Positions 25,970 to 34,349 of a stretch of 64,000 nt of DNA are shown one piece after another. The notes under the pieces are model-generated. The model had not been told where the DNA came from. It did not search any database and saw nothing but the letters and a program-made list of their open reading frames with translations. A program made the position numbers and the translations under genes. Origin of the DNA: Clostridium sardiniense (GTDB taxonomy: Bacteria; Bacillota; Clostridia; Clostridiales; Clostridiaceae). Numbering within the stretch: the first letter of the stretch is position 1; each line of letters starts with the position of its first letter. The stretch covers positions 21,759-85,758 of the forward strand of contig NZ_JAFBDA010000014.1 of NCBI RefSeq assembly GCF_016907995.1, written 5' to 3'.

Positions 25970-26076
25970 TTATCTCCCTCTTTTATATATAAACTTATAT
26001 CTAAACTTATTTTTTAGCTACATATAGAAGTTCTATCTCCTTTAGTAAACTATCCAAACAATTATTTCTTTCAATT

Positions 26077-26961
26077 TTAATAATTATATTCATAAATAAA
26101 ATTTGCTAATGCACCTATAAGATTTGCATCTTTTTTATGGGTACATGTTGCTATAGTAGGTCTAACCTTTGCTATTTCTATCTCTTTCATTAAGAAATCT
26201 ATCTTCTCATTTATTCTCTCTATAAAATCTTCTCGCTCTGATATAGCTCCACCTAATAATATTAATTCGGGATCATAAACATATTGAAGATTAAATATTC
26301 CCTTTGCTAAATTTAAATAAAATGTATTTATCACATCAATACATAATTTATTTCCATTCTCTGCTTCATTAAATACTTTAACTCCATCCCATGAATCATC
26401 TTTATACTCTTCTCTCACTTTTCTTACAAACGACATTGTTGATGCTACTTCACTAAAGTTTCTAAACTTTCCATCCTTATCTTCCATTATCATATATCCA
26501 AACTCTCCACCATGAAGATGTTTGCCATGATGTATTTTCCCATCGTGGACTATAGCTCCACCTATTCCTGTTCCACAAACTATGAATAACATATCTGAAA
26601 TATTTGCTCCAGATCCATTAAATGCTTCTGCAAGTGCTGCACAGTTTGCATCATTTTCTATACTTACTGGTAAATTAAATTCTTGTCCTAATATTTCTTT
26701 CCAATTTGGGCCATGTATATAAGGTATTGCACTTGCACCACCTATAACTCCGCTTTTTGTATCTACTGCCCCTGGAGAACTAATTGCTATACCTTCAATT
26801 TCAAATTCTTTTTTTGCTTCATATATCCAATTTAATAGTGTCTCTGTAAACTGTTCTAAATCTACTCCTACTTTTAATGAATTTCTATGATGTATATTTC
26901 CTTCTTTATCTAAGACTCCAACCTTTATTGCAGTTCCTCCAATATCTATACAAGCTATCAT
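26077..26961 (-). CDS. ROK-family sugar kinase lacking the cysteine zinc motif
   Basis: 294 residues. It keeps the ROK N-terminal ATP motif (CIDIGGTAIKVGVLD) and the catalytic region SIENDANCAALAEAF with its aspartate, plus the glycine-rich VCGTGIGGAIV and ILLGGAISER. In place of CxCGxxGCxE it has HLHGGEFGYMIMEDKDGKFRNFSEVAS, so no zinc site. Such ROK proteins include kinases of GlcNAc, ManNAc and allose and the ROK gene near pneumococcal N-glycan mannosidases. A role on mannose or GlcNAc is inferred from place, next to the binding protein and GH20 genes. GGAGG site ten bases upstream of the ATG. Confidence 0.85.
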   Translation of the reverse strand: MIACIDIGGTAIKVGVLDKEGNIHHRNSLKVGVDLEQFTETLLNWIYEAKKEFEIEGIAISSPGAVDTKSGVIGGASAIPYIHGPNWKEILGQEFNLPVSIENDANCAALAEAFNGSGANISDMLFIVCGTGIGGAIVHDGKIHHGKHLHGGEFGYMIMEDKDGKFRNFSEVASTMSFVRKVREEYKDDSWDGVKVFNEAENGNKLCIDVINTFYLNLAKGIFNLQYVYDPELILLGGAISEREDFIERINEKIDFLMKEIEIAKVRPTIATCTHKKDANLIGALANFIYEYNY

Positions 26962-27076
26962 GCTATATAATCCTCCTTACACCTTTTAAAAATTCCTATT
27001 CTATCTGCAATTAGTATTACTTTTTGTTTACTGCTAATTTTTTTATGTAGTAAAATTACTAGTATTTTTATAGAAA

Positions 27077-27115
27077 GGGAGATATTATTTCATGTTAAAT
27101 GAATAAATATCTCCC
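27077..27115 (-). terminator. Terminator after the binding-protein gene
   Basis: A GC-tipped stem (GGGAGATATT/AATATCTCCC) reinforced by an inner TTCAT/ATGAA pairing, 35 bases past the stop at 27150. A modest T-rich stretch follows on the minus strand. Confidence 0.8.
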
Positions 27116-27149
27116 ACTTCTAAATTAATTACTATCCTAAGCTATAAAT

Positions 27150-28598
27150 TTATTTATTATTAGTCTTTTTCCACTCATCAACTTGAGCTTGCATTTCTGT
27201 TATTATTTTATCGATTCCTTGTTCTTTTAGCTTAGCGTTTAATTTTCCTAGATATTCATCAACATCTACTGAACCACTATAAATAGTTGCTTTAAATTCT
27301 TCTAAAACATTATTTACAGCTGCAATTTCAGTACTTACTTTTGATGGATTAAATTTAAATCCTAATATTGGTGATACTTTTGCAGCATCATTGAATGCTT
27401 CAAATTCCTTCCACTTAGTTTCAGGCTCATCACCTACAATATAAGTCTTGAATAAATTTCCCATTGCAAAGTATGGAACATCGTATTTCTTTTCTTCTGG
27501 ATTTATTAATTCAATTTTCTTATCACCAGTCTTTTTGTAATGAGTACCTTCAATACCGTAGTTTATTAAGTTTCTTAAATACTCATCAGTATTTAAAAGA
27601 TTTAAGAATTCAACAGCTTTTTCTGGATTCTTAGAGTTCTTTGATACTGCTATCATTGATCCTGTTGTTGAACCATTAGTAATCCAAGTATCAGTGATTG
27701 TTGAAGAAACAACTGGATATTTTAAATCCTTTGACCAGATTGCATCTGCATAAGGTTGTCCATCAGCTTTAGTTACAAATCTCTTCTTAGCTTTATCATC
27801 TTGAGCTGTAGCTGAATCTGTATTTATATATCCTGCTTTATAGTATCTTCTTAATGTTTCTAGTGCTTTCTTCATTTCTGGAGTTTCAAACATATTTTTG
27901 ATCTTTAAATCCTTGTCGTTAAGATCTATTCCAACTGGATCAACTAATTGATCAAAGAATGTTGTAAATGAGAATCCTTTAGTTATATATAAAGGTGTCA
28001 CATTTGGCTCTTTTTCCTTTATAACTTTTAACCATGGCTCTAAATCTTCTAAAGTATGAATGTCTTTGTATGGTATGTTATACTTGTCTACATATTCTTT
28101 AGTGAATACCCAGCTTGGGGCTACTCCTAATTCCTTTTGGTTAGGTATAGCATATGTCTTTCCATCTATCTTTGCTCCATCCCAGAATCTTTGATCTATT
28201 TCTGCTTTCATATCTTTACCTTGATTATCTAAGTAAGGATCTAATTCTAAGAATGCTCCCTTTCTAGCATTTCCTAAATAGTCACCAGCCCATGAACAAG
28301 TAAATGCTAAATCATAATCTTCTCCTGAATTTATTACAACTGACATCTTTTGGTTATAATCACCAAAATCTACGAATTTCATATCTAAGTTTACGTTGAT
28401 TTTTTCTTCTAAGTACTTATTGGCTTCATCAAGTACCAATTTTAAATCCTTTGGCTCCTGCCCAATTGAATACCAAGTTAATGTAGTTACATCACCATTT
28501 TTTCCTGAAGTTTCAGTTGATTTTCCACAACCAGTTAATATTGTTGTAGTCGTTAGCACAGCACATGCAGCTAGTGCAACAATCTTTTTAAGTTTCAT
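27150..28598 (-). CDS. Sugar ABC transporter substrate-binding lipoprotein (probable N-glycan binder)
   Basis: 482 residues from the ATG at 28598; a seven-base spacer follows GGGGAGG. The N terminus is a lipoprotein signal with lipobox LTGC (cysteine at about residue 24), then a Ser/Thr linker. The body is a family-1 extracellular solute-binding protein of the large LipO/YtcQ type, with the C-terminal DUF3502-like region (about 415-480). Such proteins pair with LplB/LplC permeases, and indeed those genes lie 12 kb upstream. By its place among GH20, GH85 and GH38 genes it is expected to bind released high-mannose or hybrid N-glycans. A cre-like site covers the probable transcription start. Confidence 0.9.
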   Translation of the reverse strand: MKLKKIVALAACAVLTTTTILTGCGKSTETSGKNGDVTTLTWYSIGQEPKDLKLVLDEANKYLEEKINVNLDMKFVDFGDYNQKMSVVINSGEDYDLAFTCSWAGDYLGNARKGAFLELDPYLDNQGKDMKAEIDQRFWDGAKIDGKTYAIPNQKELGVAPSWVFTKEYVDKYNIPYKDIHTLEDLEPWLKVIKEKEPNVTPLYITKGFSFTTFFDQLVDPVGIDLNDKDLKIKNMFETPEMKKALETLRRYYKAGYINTDSATAQDDKAKKRFVTKADGQPYADAIWSKDLKYPVVSSTITDTWITNGSTTGSMIAVSKNSKNPEKAVEFLNLLNTDEYLRNLINYGIEGTHYKKTGDKKIELINPEEKKYDVPYFAMGNLFKTYIVGDEPETKWKEFEAFNDAAKVSPILGFKFNPSKVSTEIAAVNNVLEEFKATIYSGSVDVDEYLGKLNAKLKEQGIDKIITEMQAQVDEWKKTNNK

Positions 28599-28630
28599 TA
28601 TTTTTCCTCCCCTACCCTTATTAAACATCT

Positions 28631-28646
28631 TTAATAACGTTTACAA
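28631..28646 (-). promoter_or_regulatory. Catabolite-responsive element (cre) before the binding-protein gene
   Basis: Minus-strand TTGTAAACGTTATTAA matches the CcpA consensus WTGNAARCGNWWWCAW at all but one specified position. It lies 33-48 bases upstream of the ATG and just downstream of a TATAAT (28652-28657), where CcpA would block transcription. Confidence 0.7.
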
Positions 28647-28651
28647 TTAAA

Positions 28652-28680
28652 ATTATAATATATCCATTTATTGTTTTATA
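28652..28680 (-). promoter_or_regulatory. Probable promoter of the binding-protein gene
   Basis: -10 TATAAT (28652-28657) is perfect on the minus strand; the -35 position 17 bases upstream is poor (TATAAA), as expected if an activator such as the YesN-type regulator is needed. Confidence 0.4.
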
Positions 28681-28724
28681 GTGTACATATTCAACATTTA
28701 CTTAAAATAATCTCACTTTAAATA

Positions 28725-30560
28725 TTAAATACATCTTAAATAATTTGCTATATATCTTATTACATCTCTAATTCTATATAATTCACTTTCTTTATTTCGT
28801 TTTCTCCATATAAATGAGTAGTCATAAAGCCAAAGTTCAAATTTTTCCGCTAAATTCTTTTCATTATTTCCCTTTATCTCATCTTTACTATTTTGATTTT
28901 TAGAAAGCAGCATAATAAAAAATTCATTTATTAAATTTATTCCTCTTGCAGATACTATAAACTCTTGAACATCATGTTTCTTATCTATATTTTTAGCTAG
29001 TGATATAAGTGTTTTCTCTATATCTTTTCCTTTTTCGTAATTTCCTTTTATATCTTCTATATCTAATTTTAAAAGCTCCTCTCTCTCTTTAGGACGTTCT
29101 TTAAATCTCACAAGTTCTGACCAACCTACCTTTTGGCAATTCCCAAGCTCTTTTAATAATGAAATTAACTTAAGTGACTCATCCCCATACTCTAATAAAG
29201 ATATTGCTTCATATGCTTTTTCAAAATCTTTTTCTACATTTGGATTCCATGATAGCGAAGCACCGTAAGCCATTCCTGGAATTGAATTTGATAGTAAATT
29301 AATATGTCCATAATCTCCCCAATCAGTGTTTAATACTCCTGTAGCTCCATATTCTACCCCATAAGATACCATTCTACTTATATTTTCAAATCCATTCTCT
29401 ATAAGATTCATTAAATGACTCCAGCCACCTACTCCTGGACATACATACTGCTCTAATCCACTTTCTGATATTTTTTTCGTATCATCGTCCTTAACTTTAT
29501 ACCAATAGTTCCAATTTAGGCATATAACATCTTTTGGTATATCACTCATTAATTCTGGATGATTTAAGATTACATCTCCCCAGAAAAATACCTTTTTATT
29601 ATGTTTCTTAACGGAAGATATAACTTTGTTTAAAAATGTAGTATAAAGTTTTCCGACTCCAAGTTCTTCTCCAAGCTCGCTACTCTTTCCTTTACCTAAA
29701 TCAAAAGTTTCATCACAACATATATTAAACTTATTTGAACTAAATAATGGAATAAATTGATTTATCATATTAGATACTAACTCAAAACTCTTTTCATCAC
29801 TTACATTTAAAGTGTGATGAGCCATTCTATCAATAAATGAATACTCTATATCCTTACTATTTTCCAATTCGCATAAATCTCCATATGACTCTGTACGAAG
29901 TACTTCATATAAATGTCCAAAAGTAGATAGTGATGGTATTAGTTCAACATGTCGTCTTCTACAATACTCATCTAATAATAATATCTCTTCTGCTGTTAGT
30001 GGGTCTTTATCTATCCATACTTCACTCATTCCTTCAAATGCAAAAGTATGCTCTATATACAATTGAATTTGATTTATTTTATAAAAAGAGGCTCTATCTA
30101 CTAATTCTTTTAATGTATCTAAAGTTGGAACCTTCCCCCTTGTAACATCATGATAGTATCCACGATTTTTAAAATAGGGTTCATCCTCTATAAGTATTCC
30201 TGATATAACAGCTCCCTCTTGTCTTATTAATTGTATTAATGTTTGTACCCCATAGAATATTCCTGATCCTTTTGCTCCTTTTATTTCAATACAATCATTT
30301 TCTACTAAAATCTCATATGCTTCATTTTTCAATGAATTTTTTCTAGTGAATCTTATAGTACCTCTTTTATAGCTTTCTTCAAAGCACTTGTTTATTGGTA
30401 CTTTAAAGCCAAATATACCTTCTATTTCTTTTTGTAATATAATAGCTGCTTCAAGTTCATTAAAGTCACAATTATGCCCTATACTAATTTCTGTTCCTCT
30501 TTCTATGTTAAATTTATTCGTTGTTTTTTTATAACTTTTAGGCGTTGGTATTAAATACAT
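28725..30560 (-). CDS. GH20 family exo-beta-N-acetylhexosaminidase, cytoplasmic
   Basis: 611 residues, no signal peptide. An N-terminal GH20b-type domain (about 1-125) precedes the catalytic barrel: FKNRGYYHDVTRGKVPTLDTL, then LIPSLSTFGHLYEV and the catalytic pair D283-E284 in ICCDETFDLG, then VFFWGDVILN and LNWNYW. The C-terminal region is helical. Length and layout resemble GH20C of Streptococcus pneumoniae, an intracellular beta-hexosaminidase. Here it would remove beta-linked GlcNAc from imported hybrid or complex fragments or from the reducing end. AAGGAG site eight bases upstream. It is 60 bases downstream of the GH85 gene, across a hairpin. Confidence 0.9.
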   Translation of the reverse strand: MYLIPTPKSYKKTTNKFNIERGTEISIGHNCDFNELEAAIILQKEIEGIFGFKVPINKCFEESYKRGTIRFTRKNSLKNEAYEILVENDCIEIKGAKGSGIFYGVQTLIQLIRQEGAVISGILIEDEPYFKNRGYYHDVTRGKVPTLDTLKELVDRASFYKINQIQLYIEHTFAFEGMSEVWIDKDPLTAEEILLLDEYCRRRHVELIPSLSTFGHLYEVLRTESYGDLCELENSKDIEYSFIDRMAHHTLNVSDEKSFELVSNMINQFIPLFSSNKFNICCDETFDLGKGKSSELGEELGVGKLYTTFLNKVISSVKKHNKKVFFWGDVILNHPELMSDIPKDVICLNWNYWYKVKDDDTKKISESGLEQYVCPGVGGWSHLMNLIENGFENISRMVSYGVEYGATGVLNTDWGDYGHINLLSNSIPGMAYGASLSWNPNVEKDFEKAYEAISLLEYGDESLKLISLLKELGNCQKVGWSELVRFKERPKEREELLKLDIEDIKGNYEKGKDIEKTLISLAKNIDKKHDVQEFIVSARGINLINEFFIMLLSKNQNSKDEIKGNNEKNLAEKFELWLYDYSFIWRKRNKESELYRIRDVIRYIANYLRCI

Positions 30561-30585
30561 CTCTTCATCTCCTTATCATTTATGA

Positions 30586-30602
30586 GGGTCACAAAGTGAC
30601 CC
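30586..30602. repeat. Hairpin between the GH85 and GH20 genes
   Basis: Perfect 7-bp inverted repeat GGGTCAC-AAA-GTGACCC. It is followed by T-rich sequence only on the plus strand, where there is no gene to terminate; on the minus strand no T run follows. Possibly a partial attenuator, an RNA-processing or stability element. Confidence 0.5.
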
Positions 30603-30620
30603 TTTTATATTTAACTAATA

Positions 30621-33600
30621 TTATCTTCTCTTTTTAAGTAAGATTAATCCTACTAAAGTTAATAGGCCAGACATAGTGAAAATCTTAAGTGGTATAGTGA
30701 ACCCTGTTGAAGGTAAAGTTTCATTGGCTTGATCTTTATCAGGATTCTTATTTGGTTTCTCATCTTGATTATTACCCTGGTTTTCATCCTTATCTCCATT
30801 CGGTTTACTGTTATCATCTCCTTGTCCCGGCTTATCTTCCCCTTGATCAGGTTTATTTTCTGTATCTTCTTTTATCTTATTTAATGATAATTTTTTAACC
30901 TCTTTATCAAATGCCTTCTCTATTTTAATTTCATATTTATTATCATCCTTCTCATATCCTTTTAAATTTCCTGTATATTTAATGGTATAAGTTCCTGGAT
31001 CTAATTTTGTTGTCCCAACTCCATCATCATTTGTAGTTATTTTACCTGCTACTTTATTATCTTTTAAAACTTCATATACAGCATCTTTTATTACAGAACT
31101 TCCTTTGCTATCTTCTACTTTAATTTCAACTTCACCTTTAGTTGAAGCTTTCTTATCACTTGTATATGCTAATTTAAATTTAGGAGTTGTCTTCATTCCT
31201 TTTCTACTAACTTCAAGAATCAAATCTCCTCCATCATTATTAAGCTTTATTCCTTCTAATATTGTTGTATCTACCTCAGCAGCTACGCTAACTTTAGTTG
31301 GGAAGATATCATCCTCGTTCTCATAATAACTTACTATATCTCCAGCTTTTAAACCTCCAGCTTCTATAGTTCCATAATATTTATTATCTAATGTCCTTGG
31401 CGCAACTTGATACTCATATATCTTAAACTCATCTGGTATAGGAGTAACCTCCCAATTTTCATTCTCATAAGCTGTACTAAGCTTTATACTAGTGTCCTTT
31501 CCTTCAGCTTTGGTTGTAAAGAATACTCTACCTTCTTTTGATCCAAAATCTAAATCATCAAATATTACTATTCCATCTTCTGCTGCAATCTTACTTGCAA
31601 ATGGTTTTGTATCATTAATATTTTTATATAAAGATACTTCTTGACCTACTGGAACATTTTTTGCAACAAATCTATCCTTTGCTCCTACATTGTTAAATGC
31701 CCTTACTGAATTTAAAAATATATTTTCAGTTTTTGGACTATGAGCTTCCTCAAATAGTTGGAATTCATACAGTCTTATAGCCTTCCAAGGTGATAATCCT
31801 GGATGATCTATCATTATTCTAAAATACCTTCCCGTTACAGGCTCTTTTAGATTTCTATCCACAATTCCTTCTGTATTATCCACTACAGTATCCACATCTT
31901 TATAAGTTTTTCCACCATCATTAGAGACTTGAAGTCTAAAATCTTTAGTATTGGTAAGCTTATCTTCTCCTCCAGCCTCTCCATGCATAGTAACCCATCT
32001 TTTAATTGTCTTTTCTTCTCCTAGATCTACTTCAAGCCACCCACCGAACATATCAGTAGTAGTACACCATTTACTATTATTATCAACAGTTCCATCTACA
32101 GCTTTATATGCTGGCTCACCTGCATTTTCAGAACTTGCTCTGACCTTTTTATTTAGTGCAACGTTTACAGGAACTTCTTCATTCGGTACTTCTGTATCAT
32201 TTTCTCCGATATTCCAATTGAATTTTAGTTGTTTTGCTTTTCCTCTATTATAATTTTTATCAACTGCAACTACTTCGAATTTAAATGATTTCTCATTATC
32301 ATATCTATTAAATGGCGCTATATAATAAGAATCATTATATGTTGATCCTACATATTCCCTATCCCCACTTGGCTTAACTCTATATATTTCATAAAAATCT
32401 GCACCCTTTACATCATTCCAATAAATTTTAGCTTCAGCCTTCTTTGAATTATGAAGAAGTGACTTATCTAAAGTTATCTTACTTGTAGCTTCTAGGATCT
32501 TATCATTATTTTTTTCTTCTATAGATATGTTTCCTACATTTATTTTGTAATTATTAATATCTTCTGAACTATCAAATTTTAAAGAAATCGCAGATACTCT
32601 TTTCCCCACATAATTAGCTAAAGAAATTTTTGCAGTATTCCATTGACCTGCTTGTCCATCTTTAACATCAAAGAATACAAAGTTTTCATCATCATAACTA
32701 TCTCCAAAGCATAAACCAATCTTCATATTATTTTCTTTTAAAGGTGTCTTATATACAAGAGATAGTTCTGTTGATGAATCTACTATATTTAAATTCGTAC
32801 TATACAGCTTTATATGATTTGGATTTTTACTCTCTAAATTCCCTTCTATCTTTAATGAACTTCCTCCATTATAAGCATCATTTCTATCAAAATCTGGCTT
32901 TAATTTTGATCCATTTGACTCAACTATCCATCTCCATGTTGGTAGATAATCTTGTATTGCTCTATTATTCCACTCTTTATCTCTTGATAATTTTCCATCT
33001 ATATAATAATCTTTTCCATGTCCTAAATTAAAGTTAGTAACAAATGGTAAGCTATTAATTGCTGATTTGTCAGCTACATAATTTGAAAGTCCAACCCATT
33101 TTTCGCTTGTATCAGTATTTGCTGGATCACCTGTAGGTCCAACCCAGAATTTTTGATCGTGTTTATAAAAATCATCAACATCCTTTGCCATAGAAAAAGT
33201 TGAATTTGGACAATACATTGCTAGTGATGTCTTTAATTTCCCATTTTCATCTAGAAGATGCTCTACGGGGAATTTGTCATTATATGCATTCTGTTGAACT
33301 TCAACACCTGCATATACATCATATTGACTTCTGCCTACACTTTTTGCAGTATCAACACTCATATCAACTTTACTTTTTTCTGGAAAACTAGTTGATGGCA
33401 TATCCCAATTATAATTTAGGAAAAACTCATCTGTAACTCTCTTACCTTCATTTTGGAAAAAGCCTACGTTTAATGGATTCAAAGAATCTTGATATTTAAC
33501 AGGACCTTCTGTAGTCATTGAATCATACCATCCAATCCTTATATCCGGCGCAGTTTCTTTCATATAAGTAAAGAACTCAACCATAAGATCAGCATCTTCT

Positions 33601-34319
33601 TTACTACATCCATAACTTTCTTGATTTATAAACCATCCATCAAACCCATAAAATCTTGCCATCTCTATCATTTTATCGGCGACTTTGAATTTTCCATCTT
33701 TATCTTTAGCTAAAAATTCTCTTATTTGTTCAACATGTCCTTCCCCAGGCCCCCATGGAAAACCTACTGTTCCAAGTACTGGCACTCCATTTTTATGACC
33801 AGAATCTATTACATCAGCTGTTGGCACTAAGAATATTCCCTTACTTGTACCTCCCCAATACACATAAGAATCAACATATTGCCAATATGAAAAAGCATAT
33901 GCATTTTCTGTATCTCCCCCCTGAGATGGCGCATTATCTGACTGCGGATTTGTTAGTGCACAATTCATAATTTTTGCATCCTTATTAGCATTCTTATTCA
34001 CTACAGGACCTGTAAATCTGTCCTGTAATTTTATACTTCCTCTGTTGTATCTTGCATTCTCATCACTTTCTGGACTCCATTCAAGTAAAGTCTTTATACT
34101 GTATCCATTCCCTGTAGGCTGTAGTGTATTCCCTGCCTTTTCTTGAGTTGATTTTTGATACATTCCTTTCACATAATTGGTAGTTTCTTTCGCAACAGCA
34201 TCAAGACTTGGAGCCATTGATGCTGTAATTGCAAGTGCTAATGCACAAGCTAATGGTCTTTTAGATGCGAAGCTTCTTTTAAAACCTCTAGTTTTATTTT
34301 TGTTTGGTTTGATGGACAT
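30621..34319 (-). CDS. GH85 endo-beta-N-acetylglucosaminidase, sortase-anchored
   Basis: 1232 residues. Signal peptide (residues 1-43, cleavage likely after AVA), GH85 catalytic domain (about 60-500) with the Asn/Glu pair N232 and E234 in GFDGWFINQESYG, a Jelly-roll/Ig-like region with a fibronectin-like segment, a CBM32-type discoidin domain (about 730-890, beginning NVALNKKVRASSENAG), then bacterial Ig-like modules and a SpaA-type domain (about 1065-1140). A Pro/Asp/Asn linker leads to LPSTG (1202-1206), a hydrophobic helix and KKRR. GH85 enzymes cut the GlcNAc-beta-1,4-GlcNAc core of high-mannose and some hybrid N-glycans. It is the only exported hydrolase of the locus and would supply all the downstream intracellular enzymes. 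Confidence 0.95.
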   Translation of the reverse strand: MSIKPNKNKTRGFKRSFASKRPLACALALAITASMAPSLDAVAKETTNYVKGMYQKSTQEKAGNTLQPTGNGYSIKTLLEWSPESDENARYNRGSIKLQDRFTGPVVNKNANKDAKIMNCALTNPQSDNAPSQGGDTENAYAFSYWQYVDSYVYWGGTSKGIFLVPTADVIDSGHKNGVPVLGTVGFPWGPGEGHVEQIREFLAKDKDGKFKVADKMIEMARFYGFDGWFINQESYGCSKEDADLMVEFFTYMKETAPDIRIGWYDSMTTEGPVKYQDSLNPLNVGFFQNEGKRVTDEFFLNYNWDMPSTSFPEKSKVDMSVDTAKSVGRSQYDVYAGVEVQQNAYNDKFPVEHLLDENGKLKTSLAMYCPNSTFSMAKDVDDFYKHDQKFWVGPTGDPANTDTSEKWVGLSNYVADKSAINSLPFVTNFNLGHGKDYYIDGKLSRDKEWNNRAIQDYLPTWRWIVESNGSKLKPDFDRNDAYNGGSSLKIEGNLESKNPNHIKLYSTNLNIVDSSTELSLVYKTPLKENNMKIGLCFGDSYDDENFVFFDVKDGQAGQWNTAKISLANYVGKRVSAISLKFDSSEDINNYKINVGNISIEEKNNDKILEATSKITLDKSLLHNSKKAEAKIYWNDVKGADFYEIYRVKPSGDREYVGSTYNDSYYIAPFNRYDNEKSFKFEVVAVDKNYNRGKAKQLKFNWNIGENDTEVPNEEVPVNVALNKKVRASSENAGEPAYKAVDGTVDNNSKWCTTTDMFGGWLEVDLGEEKTIKRWVTMHGEAGGEDKLTNTKDFRLQVSNDGGKTYKDVDTVVDNTEGIVDRNLKEPVTGRYFRIMIDHPGLSPWKAIRLYEFQLFEEAHSPKTENIFLNSVRAFNNVGAKDRFVAKNVPVGQEVSLYKNINDTKPFASKIAAEDGIVIFDDLDFGSKEGRVFFTTKAEGKDTSIKLSTAYENENWEVTPIPDEFKIYEYQVAPRTLDNKYYGTIEAGGLKAGDIVSYYENEDDIFPTKVSVAAEVDTTILEGIKLNNDGGDLILEVSRKGMKTTPKFKLAYTSDKKASTKGEVEIKVEDSKGSSVIKDAVYEVLKDNKVAGKITTNDDGVGTTKLDPGTYTIKYTGNLKGYEKDDNKYEIKIEKAFDKEVKKLSLNKIKEDTENKPDQGEDKPGQGDDNSKPNGDKDENQGNNQDEKPNKNPDKDQANETLPSTGFTIPLKIFTMSGLLTLVGLILLKKRR

Positions 34320-34349
34320 TGTTATTTTCCCCCTCTGCTTTAAAAAAAT

